DNA of 64,000 bases from Urophycis tenuis (lineage: Eukaryota; Chordata; Actinopteri; Gadiformes; Phycidae), in the NCBI GenBank assembly GCA_036785325.1, contig JAXIVH010000072.1:312001-376000 (forward strand), written 5' to 3'. How positions within the stretch are numbered: the first letter of the stretch is position 1; each line of letters starts with the position of its first letter. Shown here in pieces: positions 1 to 11,428 of the stretch. The translations under genes and the position numbers were made by a program. The notes beneath the pieces were generated by a model. That model ran no database searches and was not told where the DNA came from. It was given only the letters and a program-made list of their open reading frames with translations.

Positions 1-85
1 ACATTATATTAATATTACAAATAGGACCATAGACTCATATAGCATCTGATTCCCACCTGTGTGCCTCCGCTCTTCCTCTGAACAG

Positions 86-166
86 ATTGACTTCACCTCT
101 GGCCAGGGAGGACTAGATAAAGATGTCAGAGGTACCAGACTAGAGAATAGCAAGACAAACAGTTGA
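86..166 (+). other. possible terminal exon of an unidentified upstream gene
   Basis: A pyrimidine-rich tract ending in CAG at 83-85 resembles a splice acceptor. From 86 one frame stays open for 26 codons and stops at TGA 164-166. The short peptide (IDFTSGQGGLDKDVRG near its start) was not matched to a family I know. It could be the last exon of a plus-strand neighbour lying mostly outside the window, or chance. Single-exon evidence only. Confidence 0.2.
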
Positions 167-1690
167 CAGATCAGACAGGTGTGAAATTAACAGTATGTTT
201 TTTAACTGTATTAGTTTAATAATTAAGTAATTTTGCCTTGTGGCAGTAACTATACCTGGATGGAATGCTGGTTGAATGAGAACTTTGGTGACGTTCAAAG
301 GAAGGGAACAAGAGACCTTATGGAAGAAAAGGATTCCTCTGCTTGTGAAACACGTTGAGGTTTGGGTTTGTGTACATATAAAGGGTTTCCCCAGCTGTCG
401 TCATGCACACAGTAGCCAGCAGATTTGGCAAATTTCACTCGAACTACTTAGCAATACAATTGTATTAATTAATATGATTGATTGTCAGTGCTGCACAGAA
501 CATAGCATACCAAGCATTATGTGGCACAGACATAAGTGTTGGCAACAGCCAGGAGCTACTAATGATGTTCGCATTACGACCTCTTCGCAACAACTCCATG
601 GAGTGCCCATTTCATGAAAAAAGCCAATAGGGCTGTGAAGGGTTCAAACACTTCACAACACTAGACATTTGAAGGCGGTTGCTCATATGTGGCAAAGGTT
701 GATGTGTGTAAAACCAAATGCATGCCGACACATGCCTAAAAGGATGACCCAAGAGTTTCTCGCCATTGAATACAATCAGATTAGACTTATATTTTTCATG
801 AATAGGGCACCCCGTGGAGGGAATTGCGACGAAAACAGGTAGTCCTCAGGTCGGAACAAATAATATCATTATGGGTTGCATGTGAACCAATTGCACATCG
901 ATTACTATTAAGTAGGCTGTACATTTCACCCCCGGCTTTGGTAAGCAAACTACCAAAATAGCCTATCAGAAATACTTTGCACTATTTTACCTATCGGTTT
1001 AAATGATGAAATCCTTCGAGGGTCTGGTCGTAATCTCGAAATGGTTGTCAGCATCTCTACGAAACTACCCATCAAAGTCAACGCCATCTTGCAAGAGCTG
1101 GTGTTACAGTATTGATGAGCCCCTACACCGTAAAAGAGAACGACACATACACACAATAGATATTTACTCAAAATATACACATACATTGTTTATACATTTC
1201 TCAAATAAAACTATTTAATTCCTCCGCGGTTCAAAAAATTATATTTTGCAAAGCTTTTATTTACTACATAGACAATGTGTCAATGAGGCGCAGGACTGTT
1301 AATGTGTAACACCGAGCACTTCCGTTTCTTCTCAAATTTATTGGAGTAACTCAATGAAAAATATGGCGGTACCCTATCTAAAATACTTGTTGTATTATAG
1401 TAATAGTTGGACAATAGTCCCACCATCCTTTAAGGCAGGGCAGGCAATTTGGAAAAAGCTAGATTTTGAAGGTATCCAACCGAAAGAATCCCACCCCTTT
1501 AAGAATAAGAATACCCCTCCCTTCCTTCTTCCTTAAAAAGCCACTCACAAAAATAGGGCCGCAGTGGGCATGGCAGTGGGATAGACAGAGGACAGCATAC
1601 AAAACCTTCCAGACTGAAATGACCCGGAAGTATCTCAGTGGCAGCCATCGAATTTTCTTAACGCTAAGGAAAGGTTTTTTTGGGGTTTTT
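167..1690. other. no recognised gene or repeat
   Basis: AT-rich sequence with short open frames on both strands, none with recognisable protein features. I saw no terminal repeats, tRNA-like promoter boxes or LINE tails. It may be intergenic DNA between celf1 and its downstream neighbour. Confidence 0.4.
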
Positions 1691-1692
1691 TT

Positions 1693-2165
1693 TTAAGATT
1701 AGATTAGATTCAACTTTATTGTCATTGTGCAGAGAACAGGTACAGGGACAACGAAATGCAGTTGGCGTTCTAACCAGAAGTGCAAATGAGAGATAAAAGT
1801 GCGGGTTGAAATGCAGAATAAGGTGCAGAGTGCAAAATTGAAAAACATGAAAGGTGGCAGTAGTTATTAAAGTGACGGTAATTAACGGTAGTTATTAAAG
1901 TGACAGTAAACAGTGCAGGTGGAGGTAGTGATCGTCGAGGTAGTAAACGGTTACTAACTAGCAGAAACAGACTGTAAACAGTGGTGCAATAGTGCACTAG
2001 TGCAATACAACGGAACGGGTACAACAGATGAATGTGGACTGTATGGATATGGGGGTGGGGGGTGCAACGGCAGTTAAGAATAAATAATACAATAAATAAC
2101 ATTACTATAAATAATATGTAGTATGTCCAGGGGGTTGAGGGGTGGGGGGGGGGGGGGCAATGTTC
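1693..2165 (-). mobile_element. LINE 3' tail (L2/CR1-clade type)
   Basis: Read on the minus strand this is a non-coding LINE 3' end, finishing with an ACAATAAAGTTGAATC-type motif and a short (TCTAA)n tail at about 1697-1711. Such tails are common at 3' ends of fish L2/CR1-clade LINEs. A G-rich run sits at 2142-2157. No reverse transcriptase remains, so this is a 5'-truncated insertion. An open frame inside it (1770-2180, minus) has repeat-like composition and is not a gene. Confidence 0.65.
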
Positions 2166-2439
2166 ATATGGGTGCTTCAATGCCTACTTTCTTACCTATT
2201 TTAGCATAGGATACATTGGACCATCCTTTACCAAAGGAAAGAGATAGTGCTGTCCCACAATTCCTTGCTGCAGGAACATTTAAAACGATGCACCATTTGT
2301 TCGTTCACCAAAACAAACGATAAACATGAAAAAAATGTCATACAATCTTACAACTAAGATGTCCATAATATGAGTGTGAGCGTGAACAATCATCAATCTG
2401 TATAGTATTTTGTTTCCCTTTTGTGACTGCCAGAATATA

Positions 2440-2580
2440 GTCTTTTTTGTTTGTTTGATCAATTCCAGACGTACTTTAATGATCCCTGAGGAAAATTGCA
2501 TTCGTTACAAAACAATACTCCAGTGCAAAAAGAAAGAAGAGACAGACACTCTACGTATAGTAAAGTGTTAGAATATAGTC
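2440..2580 (-). mobile_element. short LINE 3' end fragment
   Basis: The plus strand reads TACTTTAATGATCCCTGAGG, the reverse complement of a LINE 3' terminal motif (gggatcattaaagta). Only about 100-140 bp is present. The family is probably L2/CR1 clade; boundaries are approximate. Confidence 0.5.
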
Positions 2581-3510
2581 AGTCAGTCATTTTCTAAACC
2601 GCTTATCCTCTGTCTAGAGCAGTGATTCTCAAAGTGTGGTCAGCGGGTGCGCCCCCAAGTGGTCCGCGAGAGGATGACAAAAAAGTCGAATTTATAACAG
2701 GATTTCTCAAATCACCTTCATCTGCGTTCAAAAGCGAAGCTAGGAGTACAAATAATTGTTTTCTAAATTAAAAGTGAACTAAATTTCGCCCAAACAAGCC
2801 TATAGTATATGTATTGAATTTGTCTAATATTATACAAACCTACGTTTTGAGTCACGTCTTCACTTACATTGCCTAGGTTGCCTATTTTGACAGTGGTATC
2901 AAATTAAATTCTCTTCATACAACTGCTGTTTCATTCATTACATCACAACCAGCTCTGAACATGTTTAATCTGAAACAGTGATTAATCTCACATAGATCGG
3001 GGTAAAGGTATTTCATAGTAGCCTAATTCTGCAGACTTAATTTGGAATATACAACATATAATGCAATTGGAACATACGCTGTTTAAAAAGGTTTTTTTAA
3101 GGGTGGGAGTGGGAAATTTGCCCGCTGGTTAGGTGGTCTGTGATAAAAAAAAAAAAGATAAAGTGGTCCTTGGTGTGAAAAAGTTTGAGAACCCCTGCTC
3201 TAGAGGGTCGCGGGGGGGCTGGAGCCAATCCCAGCTGCAACGGGCGAGAGGCGGGGTACACCCTGGACAGGTCACCAGCCTATCACAGGGCTAACATATA
3301 GCAACGAACAACCATTCACACTCACATACACACCTATGGTCAATTTAGAGACACCAATTAACCTAATCCCCAACCTGCATGTTTTTGGTCTGTGGGAGGA
3401 AGCCGGAGTACCCGGAGAGAACCCACGCAAGCACGGGGAGAACATGCAAACTCCACACAGAAAGGTCCCAGGTCCCAGGTGGATTCGAACCCAGAACCCT
3501 CTTGCTGTAC
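2577..3510 (-). mobile_element. abundant fish retroposon tail split by a MITE
   Basis: On the minus strand this is a very common fish dispersed repeat: a truncated head containing a GGGTTCGAATCC B-box-like motif near 3480-3495, a conserved body, and a (GACT)n end at 2577-2590. It resembles RTE/Rex3 3' ends and tRNA-headed SINE composites; I cannot decide between them. It is interrupted at 2620-3197, and removing that insert restores the body. Confidence 0.65.
2620..3197. mobile_element. hAT-type non-autonomous element (578 bp)
   Basis: The left end reads CAGTGATTCTCAAAGTGTGG and the reverse complement of the right end reads CAGGGGTTCTCAAACTTTTT. The flanks are gtctagag (2612-2619) and ctctagag (3198-3205), an 8-bp duplication with one mismatch. 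CAG/CTG-type ends with 8-bp duplications are characteristic of the hAT superfamily. No transposase frame. It sits inside the retroposon at 2577-3510. Confidence 0.85.
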
Positions 3511-5050
3511 AAATATATAATATAAACCTATGTAAAATAGAACCTATGTAAAATATAAACCTATGTAAGCAATATACAAAAAATATACATAAATGTACAT
3601 ACAACCAGGCATACACTAAGAGGTGATAGCATACACAAGGATGTAGCATGTCAGATTCTATGTTGTAAAAAAAGACCAGTTGTGCATAGAGATGACCAGT
3701 TATGCAGTGAAATGAAAAGAAATGAACAGTTATGCAATATGAATGAATAACCTGTTGTGCAGCAGAAACTATGATGAAAGTGACAAATTGTATAGTTTGA
3801 TGACCACAGGCAGAAATGATTTCCTATGTCGCTCTGTGGTGCATCTCGGTGAGAGGAGTCTTCTGCTGAAGGAACTCCTCCGCTGAGCCAGGGTGGAAAA
3901 GAGAGGTTGAGAGGCATTGTCCATGATAGTCCGTAGCCTGGACAGCATCCTCCTATCTGCCACGGTAGTCAGAGTGTCCAATTCCTCACCCACTACATCA
4001 CCAGCCCTCTTGATGAGTCTATTAAGTCTATTGGTGTCCACAACCCTCATCCCACTGCCCCAGCATGTGACAGCAAAGAAGATCGCACTGGCAACCACAG
4101 ACTCGTAGAACATCCTCAGCATTGTCCTGCAGATGTTGAAGGACCTTAGCCTCCTCAGAAAAAAGAGTCGGCTTTGGCCCTTCTTGTAGACGGCCTCCGT
4201 GTTCCTGGTCCAGTCCAACTTGTTGTTGAAGTACACCCCCAGGTACTTGTACTCAACAGTGTCGACAGGAACCCCCTGGATGAACACAGGGCCCACCGGT
4301 GTTTTGACCCTCCTTAAGTCCACAATGAGCTCCTTTGTCTTTGTAGCATTGAGCTGTAGATGGTTCAGCTCACACCAAGAGACAACGTTGCCCACAAGAG
4401 TCCTATACTCACCCTCATCACCCCCCTCAATACAGCCAACTATTGCGGAGTCATCAGAAAACTTCTGAAGGTGGCAGGACTCAGTGCAATAGCTGCAGTC
4501 TGAGGTGTAGAGGGTGAAGAGAAAGGGAGAAAGGACCGTCCCTTGTGGGGCCCCAGTGTTGCTGACCACCCTGTCAGATGCACAGTTCTGTAGGCGTACA
4601 AACTGTGGTCTGCCCATCAGGTAGTCAACAATCCAGGACACCAAGGGGGCATCAACCTGCATCGCCGCCATCGTCTCACCTAGGAGACCCGGTCGTAAGG
4701 TGTTGAAAGCACTGGAGAAGTCAAAGAACATGACTCTCACAGTGCTCGCCGGCTTGTCCAGATGAGAGTAGACTTTGTTCAGCAGGTAGATGATGCAGTC
4801 CTCGACTCCCAGGCGGGGCTGGTAGGCGAACTGCAGCTGGTCAGAGAAGGGTCTGACCATAGGCCTGAGCTGGTCCAGGATGAGCCTCTCCAGGGTCTTC
4901 ATGATATGTGACGTCAGAGCCACCGGTCTGTAGTCCTCGGGGCTGCTGGGGCGCAGCGTCTTTGGGACAGGAATGAGGCAGGACGTCTTCCACATCAGAG
5001 GGACCTTTTGGAGGTGCAGGCTCAGGTTGAAGACATGAATCAATAAAGTA
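3511..5050 (-). mobile_element. 5'-truncated L2/CR1-clade LINE
   Basis: Minus-strand LINE copy with the reverse transcriptase half of ORF2 (3769-5043) and an AT-rich 3' UTR down to about 3511, where it abuts the retroposon at 2577-3510. The endonuclease domain and the first part of RT are missing, which is the usual 5' truncation. A related copy lies at 32766-34210. Confidence 0.8.
3769..5043 (-). CDS. LINE reverse transcriptase fragment, open for 424 codons
   Basis: Uninterrupted frame covering most of a non-LTR reverse transcriptase. Visible in order are a PVPKTLRPSSPEDYRPVAL finger motif, the palm motif FFDFSSAFNT with the first catalytic aspartate, the GAPQGTVLSPFLF primer-grip-side motif, the FSDDSA catalytic box (FADD in many families), and thumb and C-terminal segments. 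The arrangement fits the L2/CR1 clade. The methionine at 5043 is near the truncation point and is probably not a native start. It is the longest intact transposon frame here, yet without the endonuclease it cannot support its own retrotransposition. A flanking host gene is unlikely because the frame ends in a LINE 3' UTR. Confidence 0.8.
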   Translation of the reverse strand: MIHVFNLSLHLQKVPLMWKTSCLIPVPKTLRPSSPEDYRPVALTSHIMKTLERLILDQLRPMVRPFSDQLQFAYQPRLGVEDCIIYLLNKVYSHLDKPASTVRVMFFDFSSAFNTLRPGLLGETMAAMQVDAPLVSWIVDYLMGRPQFVRLQNCASDRVVSNTGAPQGTVLSPFLFTLYTSDCSYCTESCHLQKFSDDSAIVGCIEGGDEGEYRTLVGNVVSWCELNHLQLNATKTKELIVDLRRVKTPVGPVFIQGVPVDTVEYKYLGVYFNNKLDWTRNTEAVYKKGQSRLFFLRRLRSFNICRTMLRMFYESVVASAIFFAVTCWGSGMRVVDTNRLNRLIKRAGDVVGEELDTLTTVADRRMLSRLRTIMDNASQPLFSTLAQRRSSFSRRLLSPRCTTERHRKSFLPVVIKLYNLSLSS

Positions 5051-5490
5051 TGATTTCCACCTGTTATCCACGTTTACATAGACTGCGTGAAAACAGCGCG
5101 GTTAGAATGCGCAGGGCAAAGTACTTTGCACATAACATGCTTAATCCTATAAATATGCCATTTGCTCATTCTGTACAGTCGCTTTAACTGCAATGAATAG
5201 ATTGCATTTCTCTCTGGCCTATATAATGATGAGGAATGGTACAATACAGTAAACTGTTCAATAACTGCTTTTATCTTGGATTATATCGGCCACGTCACAA
5301 AAAAATAAAATAATTACGTGCTAGAAAGAAAATAAAACGTTTTATATGCACTGTTAGTTGTTATTCAGATCGTTGTGCATATTTTTAATTTTACATATTA
5401 ATATTAGGTATTTTCATGGGTAGTTTAAAAGGAATATAAATATGCCCTTATTTGTAGGGTGTAGTGCCGAGAGACGTTAAACGTCGTTAA
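5051..5490. other. no recognised feature
   Basis: AT-rich sequence between the LINE and the gypsy element. If the gypsy 3' LTR were complete it should lie at 5285-5512, but this stretch does not resemble the 5' LTR beyond the first 22 bp (5491-5512). A small hairpin-like segment occurs around 5468-5496. Confidence 0.4.
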
Positions 5491-5520
5491 ACTCTCATTC
5501 AGGTGTATCACACACTCCCC
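5491..5520 (-). repeat. candidate polypurine tract and start of 3' LTR
   Basis: On the minus strand GGGGAGTG runs into TGTGATACACCT(G)AATGAGAG, which matches 21 of 22 bases at the beginning of the upstream LTR (12296 downwards). Similarity stops there, so the rest of this LTR was lost or replaced. Confidence 0.5.
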
Positions 5521-5689
5521 AACAAATAAAAAGTGGCTCCTGACACAAGATACTTCGAATAACTTCAATCTAAACATAAACATTTTTTTTCTTCTTTTTT
5601 TTTTCAAAACACACCCAAACTCTCAATGATTGTATCCCTCAAGTCCCATAACGTTTTAAATGTATAGTGTACGCATGTTTCAGACCCTA

Positions 5690-5860
5690 TTAGGTGAGTA
5701 TGCAATGTGTGTGTGTTCCAACAGGTAAGTATGAAATGTATGGTATATGTGGTGTTCAAAGTCTCTTCAGGTGAGTATGGAATGTCTTTCATGGCGTTTC
5801 ATCCACAGTGAGCTGGGTACATGACAGGTAGGTATGGGTATGGGGCGATGGATGGGGGTT
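5690..5860. repeat. diverged tandem repeat near gypsy 3' end
   Basis: Several copies of AGGTRAGTATG followed by a short AT-rich stretch recur about every 35-60 bp (around 5693, 5723, 5769 and 5826). Spacing is uneven and copies are diverged. They lie between integrase and the putative 3' LTR. The motif resembles a splice donor but no exon context is seen. Confidence 0.4.
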
Positions 5861-6548
5861 GGAAGGGATGGAAGTATGGTGGACAGAGACACTGGTGAGA
5901 GTACTGTACTGGCTGGATTCAAACAGCACCCACAGTAGGACGTGGCTGGTAGGCTGGTCGACCCAAGGATGGGTAAGTGAACACATAACCTGGCCGTCTT
6001 TCTCTTGTAGAGTGTCTCAGAGGGATCTGATGTTCAGGTTGTGGTGTGGGAACAATGGTCTCGTGAGGGACAGTGTACGGTTCCTCTTGAACGGTTGTAG
6101 ACTGAGGCTGCTCAATATCATGTTCATCCTCACTTGAGGTTCCCTGCTCCTTACCTCTGACACTCTCTCTTTCCTGTTCAGGTTCTGCATGAGTGGTTTC
6201 CCCCAGGTAGGTCTAATCCTGTTCAGATCTGTTTTGAAGGTTAGAAGCAACATGTGGATCAGGTAAGTGACTCTCAGCTCTTGGTTTCTCCACCGGTATT
6301 CGCAACCAGTAACGAGGCGCGTCTTTCTCTTCCTCAGAGTCACTTATATCTGTGGTCTGTGTCTCATGTGCAGGTTTTGGGGTGTGTGAGGTCCTCTTAG
6401 TTCTCTTTTGTCCAGCTGTGGTGGTGGTCGGGCTCTGGAGAGGCTCTACAGGTAGGTCGTTGACTTGTAACAGGAGGTTTCTGTGCAGAGTGCGAGCCGG
6501 TCGGCCTCCCGCCTCAGGGCTCACTTTGTAGACCGGGTTATCTCCAAC

Positions 6549-7867
6549 CTATTCCCTCACAATGTAGATAAGCTGCTCCCAGTATGGTCTAAGCTTTCCA
6601 GGGCCCCCTCGTTCACTGAGATTGCGTACGAGAACTCTGTCCCCAGGCTGGAGAACCACACCTCTGCTCTTTCTATCATAGACATAGACTGTCGGCTGCA
6701 TATCCTCTTGGTCCATTGGTTTCAGCTCTCTCCTCTGTTGTGAGGCCAAAGAGGATGTCAACAGGGAAGTGAGGATGTCGGCCATACAACAAATAGTATG
6801 GGGAGAAACCTGTGGCCTTGTGCTTTGTACAATTGTATGCTTGGAGGACATGGGACAGGTGGTCCTTCCAATTCTCCTTATCTTTTTCTCCCAGAGTCCG
6901 GAGCATCTGCAGTAGTGTGAGATTGAGTCTTTCTGCAGGATTACCCTGGGGGTGGTACGGAGGGGTTCTCAAGTGGGCAACACCAGCTTACTGTCTGAGA
7001 GCTCTGAAGAGTTCATTCTCAAACTCTCGACCCTGGTCATGGTGGAGTTTGGCCGGGTATCCAAATCTGGGGATAAAATCGTTGAAGAGCCGGTCAGCCA
7101 CTGTCTTACCAGGGTAGGCGTGCGCGATTTTGGTGAAGTGGTCAACCACTACCAGGATATACTCGTATCCACCTTTGCAGGTCTCCAGGTGAAGGAAATC
7201 GATGCACACCAGCTCGAGGGGGGAATTTGATGTGATACTTCCCATTGGTGCTCTTTCATGTGTGGTTGGCTTCTTCTGTTTAATGCAAGAGTATGTGACC
7301 TTCTGGTCACATACTCTTCTATCTCGCTTTTCATGAAAGGCCAGTAGAATCGCTCCCTCGCTAGGCTCAGAACTTTCTCAACACCGACATGACTCATGTT
7401 GTTATGTAGCTGGGTGAGTACTGTTTGTTTGTAGGTGGTGGGCAGGACCAGCTGTTGTCGACCTGCACTCTTCCTGTAGAGAAGGCCATCCTCTATGTGT
7501 AATCTGCTCCACTCTTTACAGCCTACTTGTGTGTGTGTCAACTCTCCCCCTGTGATCCTCCTCAGTGGTGTGTTGTTTTCCTTCAGCTCCATAACTTTCC
7601 CAATAGAAGGGTCTTCCCTTTGTTCGGTTCGACGTGAGGTGGGCTTTGCGATGTCAAGTTGAGGGCTGCCACCCAGGCCACATCCCCTTGTTGTGCTCTC
7701 TGGCTTCCTTCCCATACAGTACATACTGCCTCCTCCGATAACTCTTCGGAACACTGAGCCATAAAGGTGTCTATGTCCAGGGGCAAGCATGATAATGTGT
7801 CAGCATTGATATTGGCTTTGCCTGGCCGGTATCTGATATCAAAGTGGAAATGGGCCAGCTGCCCCAC
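6549..7867 (-). pseudogene. gypsy integrase and flanks, frameshifted
   Basis: Pieces of integrase in several frames. The N-terminal zinc-binding region retains the HNNMSHVGVEKV stretch, but the following Cys pair is disrupted around 7287-7318. The catalytic core shows Asp in LVCIDF (about 7198-7200), Asp in HHDQGREFEN and Glu in HPQGNPAERLN, i.e. the D,D,E triad. A basic C-terminal segment (PGDRVLVRN) follows. An RNase H-integrase linker with YRPGKANINAD lies at 7770-7860. The continuation to about 6213 is a low-complexity tail. Inactive because of at least three frame breaks. Confidence 0.8.
7287..7318. repeat. perfect 14-bp inverted repeat inside integrase
   Basis: AAGAGTATGTGACC (7287-7300) and GGTCACATACTCTT (7305-7318) are exact reverse complements separated by TTCT. 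It falls where the second metal-binding Cys pair of the integrase zinc finger should be encoded, and it breaks the frame. Confidence 0.85.
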
Positions 7868-9319
7868 TCACCAGTGACCCACTGCATTGAGCTTGGCAGT
7901 GCTCAGGATATATGTGAGGGGATTATTGTCCGTAAAGACTGTGAAATGCGGCGCGTAGAACAGGTAGTCCCGAAACTTATCACATACCGCCCACTTCAAG
8001 ACGAGAAATTCAAGCTTTCCTCTGTGTAGGTGATAATTTTGTTCCGCTGGTGTTAGTGTGTGTGACCCATATCCAATCACCCTCATCTTCCCATCCTGGT
8101 TCTGATAAAGAACTGCACCGAGACCTTTTTGAGAGGCGTCGGTGTGGAGTGTGAAGGGGCGGTTGAAATCGGGATATGCCAGCACCAGGGGCTTGGTCAG
8201 CCAGTCCACAAGCTGTTCAAGGATCTGTTGGTGTTGTCCTGTCCACTCTACCGGGGCTCGAGAGGATGGCTGGTGACCTTTCTTTTTTTCCTCGTGCCGG
8301 CTTGGGCTGAGCAGTATCAGGCTTTGACTGGAGCAGGTCGTACATGGGCTTGGTGAGAAATCCTGCACGTATGTTCAGTAATAGCTCAGAAACCCAAGCA
8401 ACTGCTTGACATCCCCAACTGTCAGTGGTGTCTTCTGTTTCAGTGCCCACACTGCTTCAAGATCTTTGGGGTCCATTTTTACCCCTTCCACTGACACCAA
8501 CCGGCCGATATATTGGACCTCTTTGCGGAAGAGCTTGCATTTCTCCGGCTTCAGCTTTACCCCCTGGCATTGTAAGGCCTGGAGGACTCTGAGTAACACC
8601 TGCACATGCTCATCAAAAGACCTGGAGAAGCACAGCACATCATCGAGGTAGGGGATGCAGCACTCATCTCTCAGCGTGTCAAGCATCCCTTCCATGCTCC
8701 TTTGAAAAGCAGCTGGTGCGTTTGACAACCCAAGGGGTATTCATACCCATTCGTAGAGCCCCCATGGCATTATGAATGCAGTTAGGTGCCTTTATCCTTC
8801 AGCGATAAAGCCTTGGTGGTAAGCTTTTCCCTGATCGAGGATCGAGAACCAGGTATATCCTCCCAGGGAGTCGTGAGGTCCTGGATCCTAGGAAGGGGGC
8901 GACGGTCTGGCACAGTTTTGTTGTTGAAGAGCTGGTAGTCAACACATAGGCGTAAGGATCCATCTTTCTTCCTAACACAGATGACAGGAGCTGCATACGG
9001 TGATTGGGACTTCACGATCCACACTTTAACCAACAGCTCCTGGATGTACTCCTTAAACTTCCCTGTAGGGTGGTTTTGGGATGGACACGTAGGCCCTCTG
9101 AACTGGGATGTCATCCTTCGTCCTGATCTCCATCTGTAGGGAGGGGATACATCCTATGTCGTCGCTATTGCGGGAGAATGCTCTGCATTCCTCATAGAGC
9201 ACTTCCTTCACCGCCTGTTGCTGTTCAGGGCTCAGGTGACTGATATCAACAGGAGGAAGCCAGGACTCAGGTGGAGAAGTGCTGGGAGAAGTGATGCCAT
9301 TAACCTCGGCTTTTGTCAC
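7868..9319 (-). pseudogene. gypsy reverse transcriptase and RNase H, frameshifted
   Basis: A pre-RT segment (9053-9319) is followed by RT with VRKKDGSLRLCVDY, then FQRSMEGML and the catalytic YLDD box at 8639-8650. The RNase H region contains TDASQKGLGAVLY and TDNNPLTYILS. Near 8730-8870 the protein continues in another frame and includes in-frame stops. Overall order and spacing match Ty3/gypsy pol. The protease expected between the zinc knuckle and RT was not found, so pol is probably internally deleted as well as frameshifted. Confidence 0.8.
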
Positions 9320-9505
9320 CTTTCTTGATGTAGAATCAGCCTGATGTGACTCTGGTGTATTGGTCTCAAGGACCTTGACGACTTGTTGGATGGTTCCTAG
9401 GGCGTTTCTCTTTGGCAGGGTGACCTCATGTTTTGAGTGATTGGAGACGGGCTTCTTAATATAAGGCCTTCCCCGACCGAGCCCCGTTTCCCTGCACCTT
9501 GACTT

Positions 9506-9796
9506 TCAGACATCCCAGTGCTTCAGACATCCCACTGCTCTGTGTTCTGTTTCTCCACACACAAAGCAGTGGTTACACTCCTGTAGGTTTTGCTCAGTAC
9601 ATTTTGGACAACGAGCTGTTCTCCCTCTCACCTGGATTGCGGGTTGTCCCAGCTGTGGTTGGGCAGGTCTGCTGGGGGGTGGCTGAGAAGGAGGGTGTGA
9701 CTGGATGTGAGCTATCCCAGTATGAGGGTAAGACAATTGATTATTTGTTGTACATTTATCCATGAAAGAAGCCACCATGTGTGTTAGGGTTTCCAC
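9506..9796 (-). pseudogene. gypsy nucleocapsid-type zinc knuckle region
   Basis: Encodes CFVCGETEHRAVGC, a CX2CX4HX4C zinc knuckle used by gag proteins to bind RNA, preceded by a proline- and glutamine-rich stretch. The frame stops soon after the knuckle and joins pre-RT sequence without an intervening protease. Confidence 0.75.
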
Positions 9797-9919
9797 CTGA
9801 GCACTGAGCTGCTGTATTGTCTGAAGATTTTAATTGTCAGTTGCTTTATCCCATGACTTGTCATTGTTGTTACAGTCTCCCGTCTCCACCTTGGCACTGT
9901 GCGCTTGTGTTGTCTTTTG

Positions 9920-11054
9920 TCAAGGGGGTTGGCCAAATCTGCGCTCATGCTCATTCTCATCACTTATTATTTTCATGACCTGGCTAAGGATTTCCTCATC
10001 TGTGACTAGGCTGTTTGAGATTAAAGGTTTCAGTCTCTGCCGGAGGTCAATATGCTTTGTTCCTAATCCCTGATAGATAGTGTGGAGGAAGACTTCTTGG
10101 ATGGTTTTAGGATCACACGAAACGTCCATACTTGTCTGTCGGGACTGAAAAAGGAGTTTCTGCTTGAGCCCAATCATGCGGCACAGAAACTGCTGAGGTG
10201 ATTCTTGGTCTGATTGTCTGGTGCACATCAATTCCTGGAACATCTCAGTTGTTGCTTTCTCACCGAGGTGGGACCTGAGAAAACCTTTAACCTCAAATAC
10301 TGTAATTGAGTTCTTATTTACCAGCATATCCTTAAAGGCCCCTGGTTTGATGATCCTCAACACCCCTCTGACCACCTCTGCCTCTGCAAAGCCCTCTTTC
10401 ATTCCCTCATCGATTTGTTTACTGATGTTGCTGTAATATAAATCAGAGCTTTGATCTCCAACCTGACCACCATGTACTTTGAAGTCTCTGCGCTGGAGGT
10501 AGGAGAGGTCCTTCAGCATTACTGGTCTCTCTGCGATTATCGGTGGCATACGGTGTGACTCTGACTCTCCTTGGTGGGGGTAGGCTGCGGATGGTGGGGT
10601 TGCTGTAGATTCACATCGTCAGTTTCTCACCCAGCTCTTCATACACTTGTCTCAGTTCCTCTACTGACTGTGTTGTTGTATTGGTATGAGTGTGAGGATG
10701 AGGCTGTGGTGCAAAGTTTGGGATTGTAGTGGATGGACTCTGACTAGGTGTAACCTGTCTGTTACCAAACACCAACTGGAAAGTTAACAGAAACATCGGC
10801 ATTCATCACTTTACATATCAGATCATTTAAAACCAACAGCTGACTCATACTTTCATCCTCAAGTCCTTGTAAGGTGTCAGAGTGCATGTAGGAGACAACA
10901 TACTCCATGCAGCCTTCTTCATTCTCCAGATTCAGCTCTTTTTCGTGTTCATTATCGATTGCAATGTCTTTTGCAATCTGATAGATTTCGATGCTAGAGT
11001 CTGAATAGTTTTTTTTTTAATGCTCCATACTAATTCTTTACGAACTGTTGACAT
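9920..11054 (-). pseudogene. gypsy gag, broken
   Basis: The likely gag start is the ATG at 11054-11052, about 375 nt after the primer-binding site. The frame is broken at an A-run at about 11008-11017. Further pieces lie at 10802-10611 and 10549-9920. The last (209 codons) contains a capsid-like helical region with an ESPQQFLCRMIGLKQKL segment, typical of the gag of fish gypsy-type elements. No signal peptide or membrane segment. Confidence 0.7.
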
Positions 11055-11428
11055 GGTGTGCAGTCCTGATGTCACTTTATAGTTTATCAGTTCAGTAAAT
11101 CAGTAGTATGGTTACTTGGTAAATGATGTGTGTGCGTGTTGACCCTCCGATCCCAGGTGAGATCCTCTTTCTGTTGCGCGATGACCACAGGATCAGCGTT
11201 GTAGCCCTCTGGTAGGTAGCGTGCACTGGTCTCAGGGTCAGAGATGTGGCTCACCGGTGACTAGCGTGCATTGGCCTCAGGATCAGCAGTGCGGCTCCTA
11301 AGCGAGGTAAGGATCCCTTGTCTCCTTGGTCTCTCTCCTTGGACACCCATGGGTTGACTCCCGGCCTGCAGCAGCGTGCGGTTCTAGTATCTCTGGACCT
11401 GCTCCACCAATGGTTGGGATGAGGAGAG

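Noticed and set aside
276..617. 113-codon plus-strand frame
   Set aside because: No motif, no splice context and composition like its surroundings.
1770..2180. 136-codon minus-strand frame
   Set aside because: Falls in a LINE 3' tail with G-runs and repeated motifs; no recognisable domain.
5690..5860. Series of splice-donor-like AGGTRAGTATG motifs as exons
   Set aside because: No matching acceptors or coding sequence; they are diverged tandem repeats near the gypsy 3' end.
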